Part shown: positions 5,789 through 6,144 of the stretch, in pieces
Numbering within the stretch: position 1 is the stretch's first letter
Layout: each line of letters starts with the position of its first letter
Made by a program: the position numbers and the translations under genes
NCBI GenBank assembly: GCA_036351435.1
Contig: JAZBPA010000216.1
Span: 1 to 6,144 of the forward strand
Length of the DNA stretch: 6,144 nt
Direction of reading: 5' to 3'
Source of the DNA: JAAUQA01 sp036351435
Lineage (GTDB): Bacteria > Pseudomonadota > Gammaproteobacteria > Competibacterales > Competibacteraceae
The notes under the pieces: generated by a model
Seen by the model: the letters and a program-made list of their open reading frames with translations, nothing else
Databases searched by the model: none
What the model was told of the DNA's origin: nothing

Positions 5789-5816
5789 ATAACGGTTGAC
5801 GGTGGCCATTATTCCC
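5789..5816 (-). promoter_or_regulatory. Candidate ECF-sigma promoter driving the sigma/anti-sigma operon
   Basis: On the minus strand GGGAAT (5816-5811) is followed after 16 nt by CGTTAT (5794-5789). A GGAA-type -35 with a CGTT-type -10 at 16-17 nt is the common architecture of ECF promoters. A start site about 7 nt downstream would leave a leader of roughly 40 nt before the ATG at 5742. This fits autoregulation of the sigma gene. No second copy of the pair is seen upstream of the other genes in the window. Confidence 0.4.
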
Positions 5817-5844
5817 AACGACAGCAAGGAAAGTAAGCCAGATT

Positions 5845-5850
5845 TATAAT
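5845..5850 (+). promoter_or_regulatory. Perfect TATAAT, possible -10 box for the poly-aspartate gene
   Basis: TATAAT lies about 60 nt before the ATG at 5912, in an AT-rich patch of the divergent intergenic region (5743-5911). No good TTGACA is found 16-18 nt upstream and there is no TGn extension, so the promoter call is weak. A start near 5857 would give a leader of about 55 nt. Confidence 0.3.
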
Positions 5851-5911
5851 TTTATGGTCTATATCGGCATTCTAAACTCTGGAACAAGACATTTAACCTT
5901 CAACGGAACAG

Positions 5912-6144
5912 ATGATGCGTAGATATTTATCTTTGGTGGTGGCTTTCCTGGTGGTATTTCAGTCGGTAGAAATCGCTCTGCTCGCATTTGCAGAAAGTGT
6001 GGATCTTGGTGGATTACGGAGTGCCTACGCTCAAGGTGACGATGATGATGATGACGACGACGACGACGACGATGATGATGATGACGACGACGACGACGAC
6101 GACGATGATGACGATGATGACGATGATGACGATGATGGAGGACG
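5912..6144 (+). CDS. Putative exported protein with a long poly-aspartate tract (partial, cut by right edge)
   Basis: The frame opens with a double ATG (5912 and 5915); GGA at 5905-5907 gives 4 or 7 nt spacing, so the second ATG may be the true start. Residues 3-4 are Arg-Arg, followed by a hydrophobic segment (YLSLVVAFLVVF, 5-16, then IALLAFA, 21-27). A possible signal-peptidase site follows AYA (38-40). The hydrophobic stretch is interrupted by Glu20 and the n/h/c layout is longer than usual, so an N-terminal membrane anchor is the alternative. From residue 43 there are 33 uninterrupted Asp residues (6038-6136), then Gly-Gly at the window end. Such a chain outside the membrane would bind divalent cations such as calcium. 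The rest of the protein is not visible and no family is recognised. The gene diverges from the sigma factor operon, which may or may not control it. Confidence 0.7.
   Translation, partial: MMRRYLSLVVAFLVVFQSVEIALLAFAESVDLGGLRSAYAQGDDDDDDDDDDDDDDDDDDDDDDDDDDDDDDDDDGG
6038..6136 (+). repeat. GAY trinucleotide tract with higher-order units, encoding 33 Asp
   Basis: Every codon is GAT or GAC and they are ordered, not random. After a first GAC, a block of four GAT and six GAC is followed by four GAT and seven GAC, which is a near-copy of about 30 nt. Then the 9-nt unit GATGATGAC occurs three times, ending in GATGAT. This layout points to tandem duplication. All unit lengths are multiples of three, so slippage would change the aspartate count without breaking the frame. 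Confidence 0.9.

Noticed and set aside
5796..5801. TTGACG as a -35 box for the poly-aspartate gene
   Set aside because: The distance to the TATAAT at 5845 is 43 nt, far beyond 16-18 nt, and no other -10 fits.
5881..5910. Repeated GGAACA (5881 and 5905) as ECF -35 elements facing the poly-aspartate gene
   Set aside because: No CGTT or GTC-type -10 follows at 16-17 nt, and the start would fall at or inside the coding region.

Overview
The window looks like ordinary bacterial chromosome of moderate GC content, probably from a gammaproteobacterium. That placement is an inference. It rests on the style of the ECF sigma/anti-sigma pair, the Rpn/DUF4351-type remnant, the surface-protein tail of the kind common in IPTL-CTERM or 'choice-of-anchor' proteins, and the hexameric GATCAC-type repeat. 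No rRNA, tRNA, CRISPR array or intact transposase was found.

Layout, left to right. Positions 1-80 hold a five-copy CGATCA array, which in one plus-strand frame would be the Asp-His tail of a protein entering from the left. Positions 81-368 carry no gene but hold two strong inverted repeats, likely terminators between convergent transcription units. Positions 369-3721 hold a tight minus-strand operon. In transcription order it encodes a medium-chain dehydrogenase, a 6-pyruvoyl-tetrahydropterin synthase/QueD-like protein, a family-4-type glycosyltransferase and a class I SAM methyltransferase. Gaps are 43 nt, 2 nt and an ATGA overlap. Positions 3764-4316 are a small gene graveyard: the C-terminal half of an Rpn-family nuclease joined to the C-terminal stub of a surface protein. 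Positions 4370-5742 hold an ECF sigma factor and its membrane anti-sigma factor (minus strand). From 5912 a divergent plus-strand gene encodes a putative exported protein with 33 consecutive aspartates, cut by the window edge.

How the genes may work together. The four-gene operon has the logic of a small-molecule pathway: a pterin-type scaffold enzyme, a redox enzyme, a sugar transfer and a methylation. The pterin-synthase homologue lacks the usual catalytic cysteine and one of the three zinc histidines, so it probably does something other than making 6-carboxy- or 6-pyruvoyl-tetrahydropterin. This is the best candidate for an undescribed system here. The sigma factor and anti-sigma factor form an envelope-sensing unit. 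A GGGAAT-N16-CGTTAT element upstream of the sigma gene fits autoregulation. The poly-aspartate gene is a divergent neighbour with an unknown link to it.
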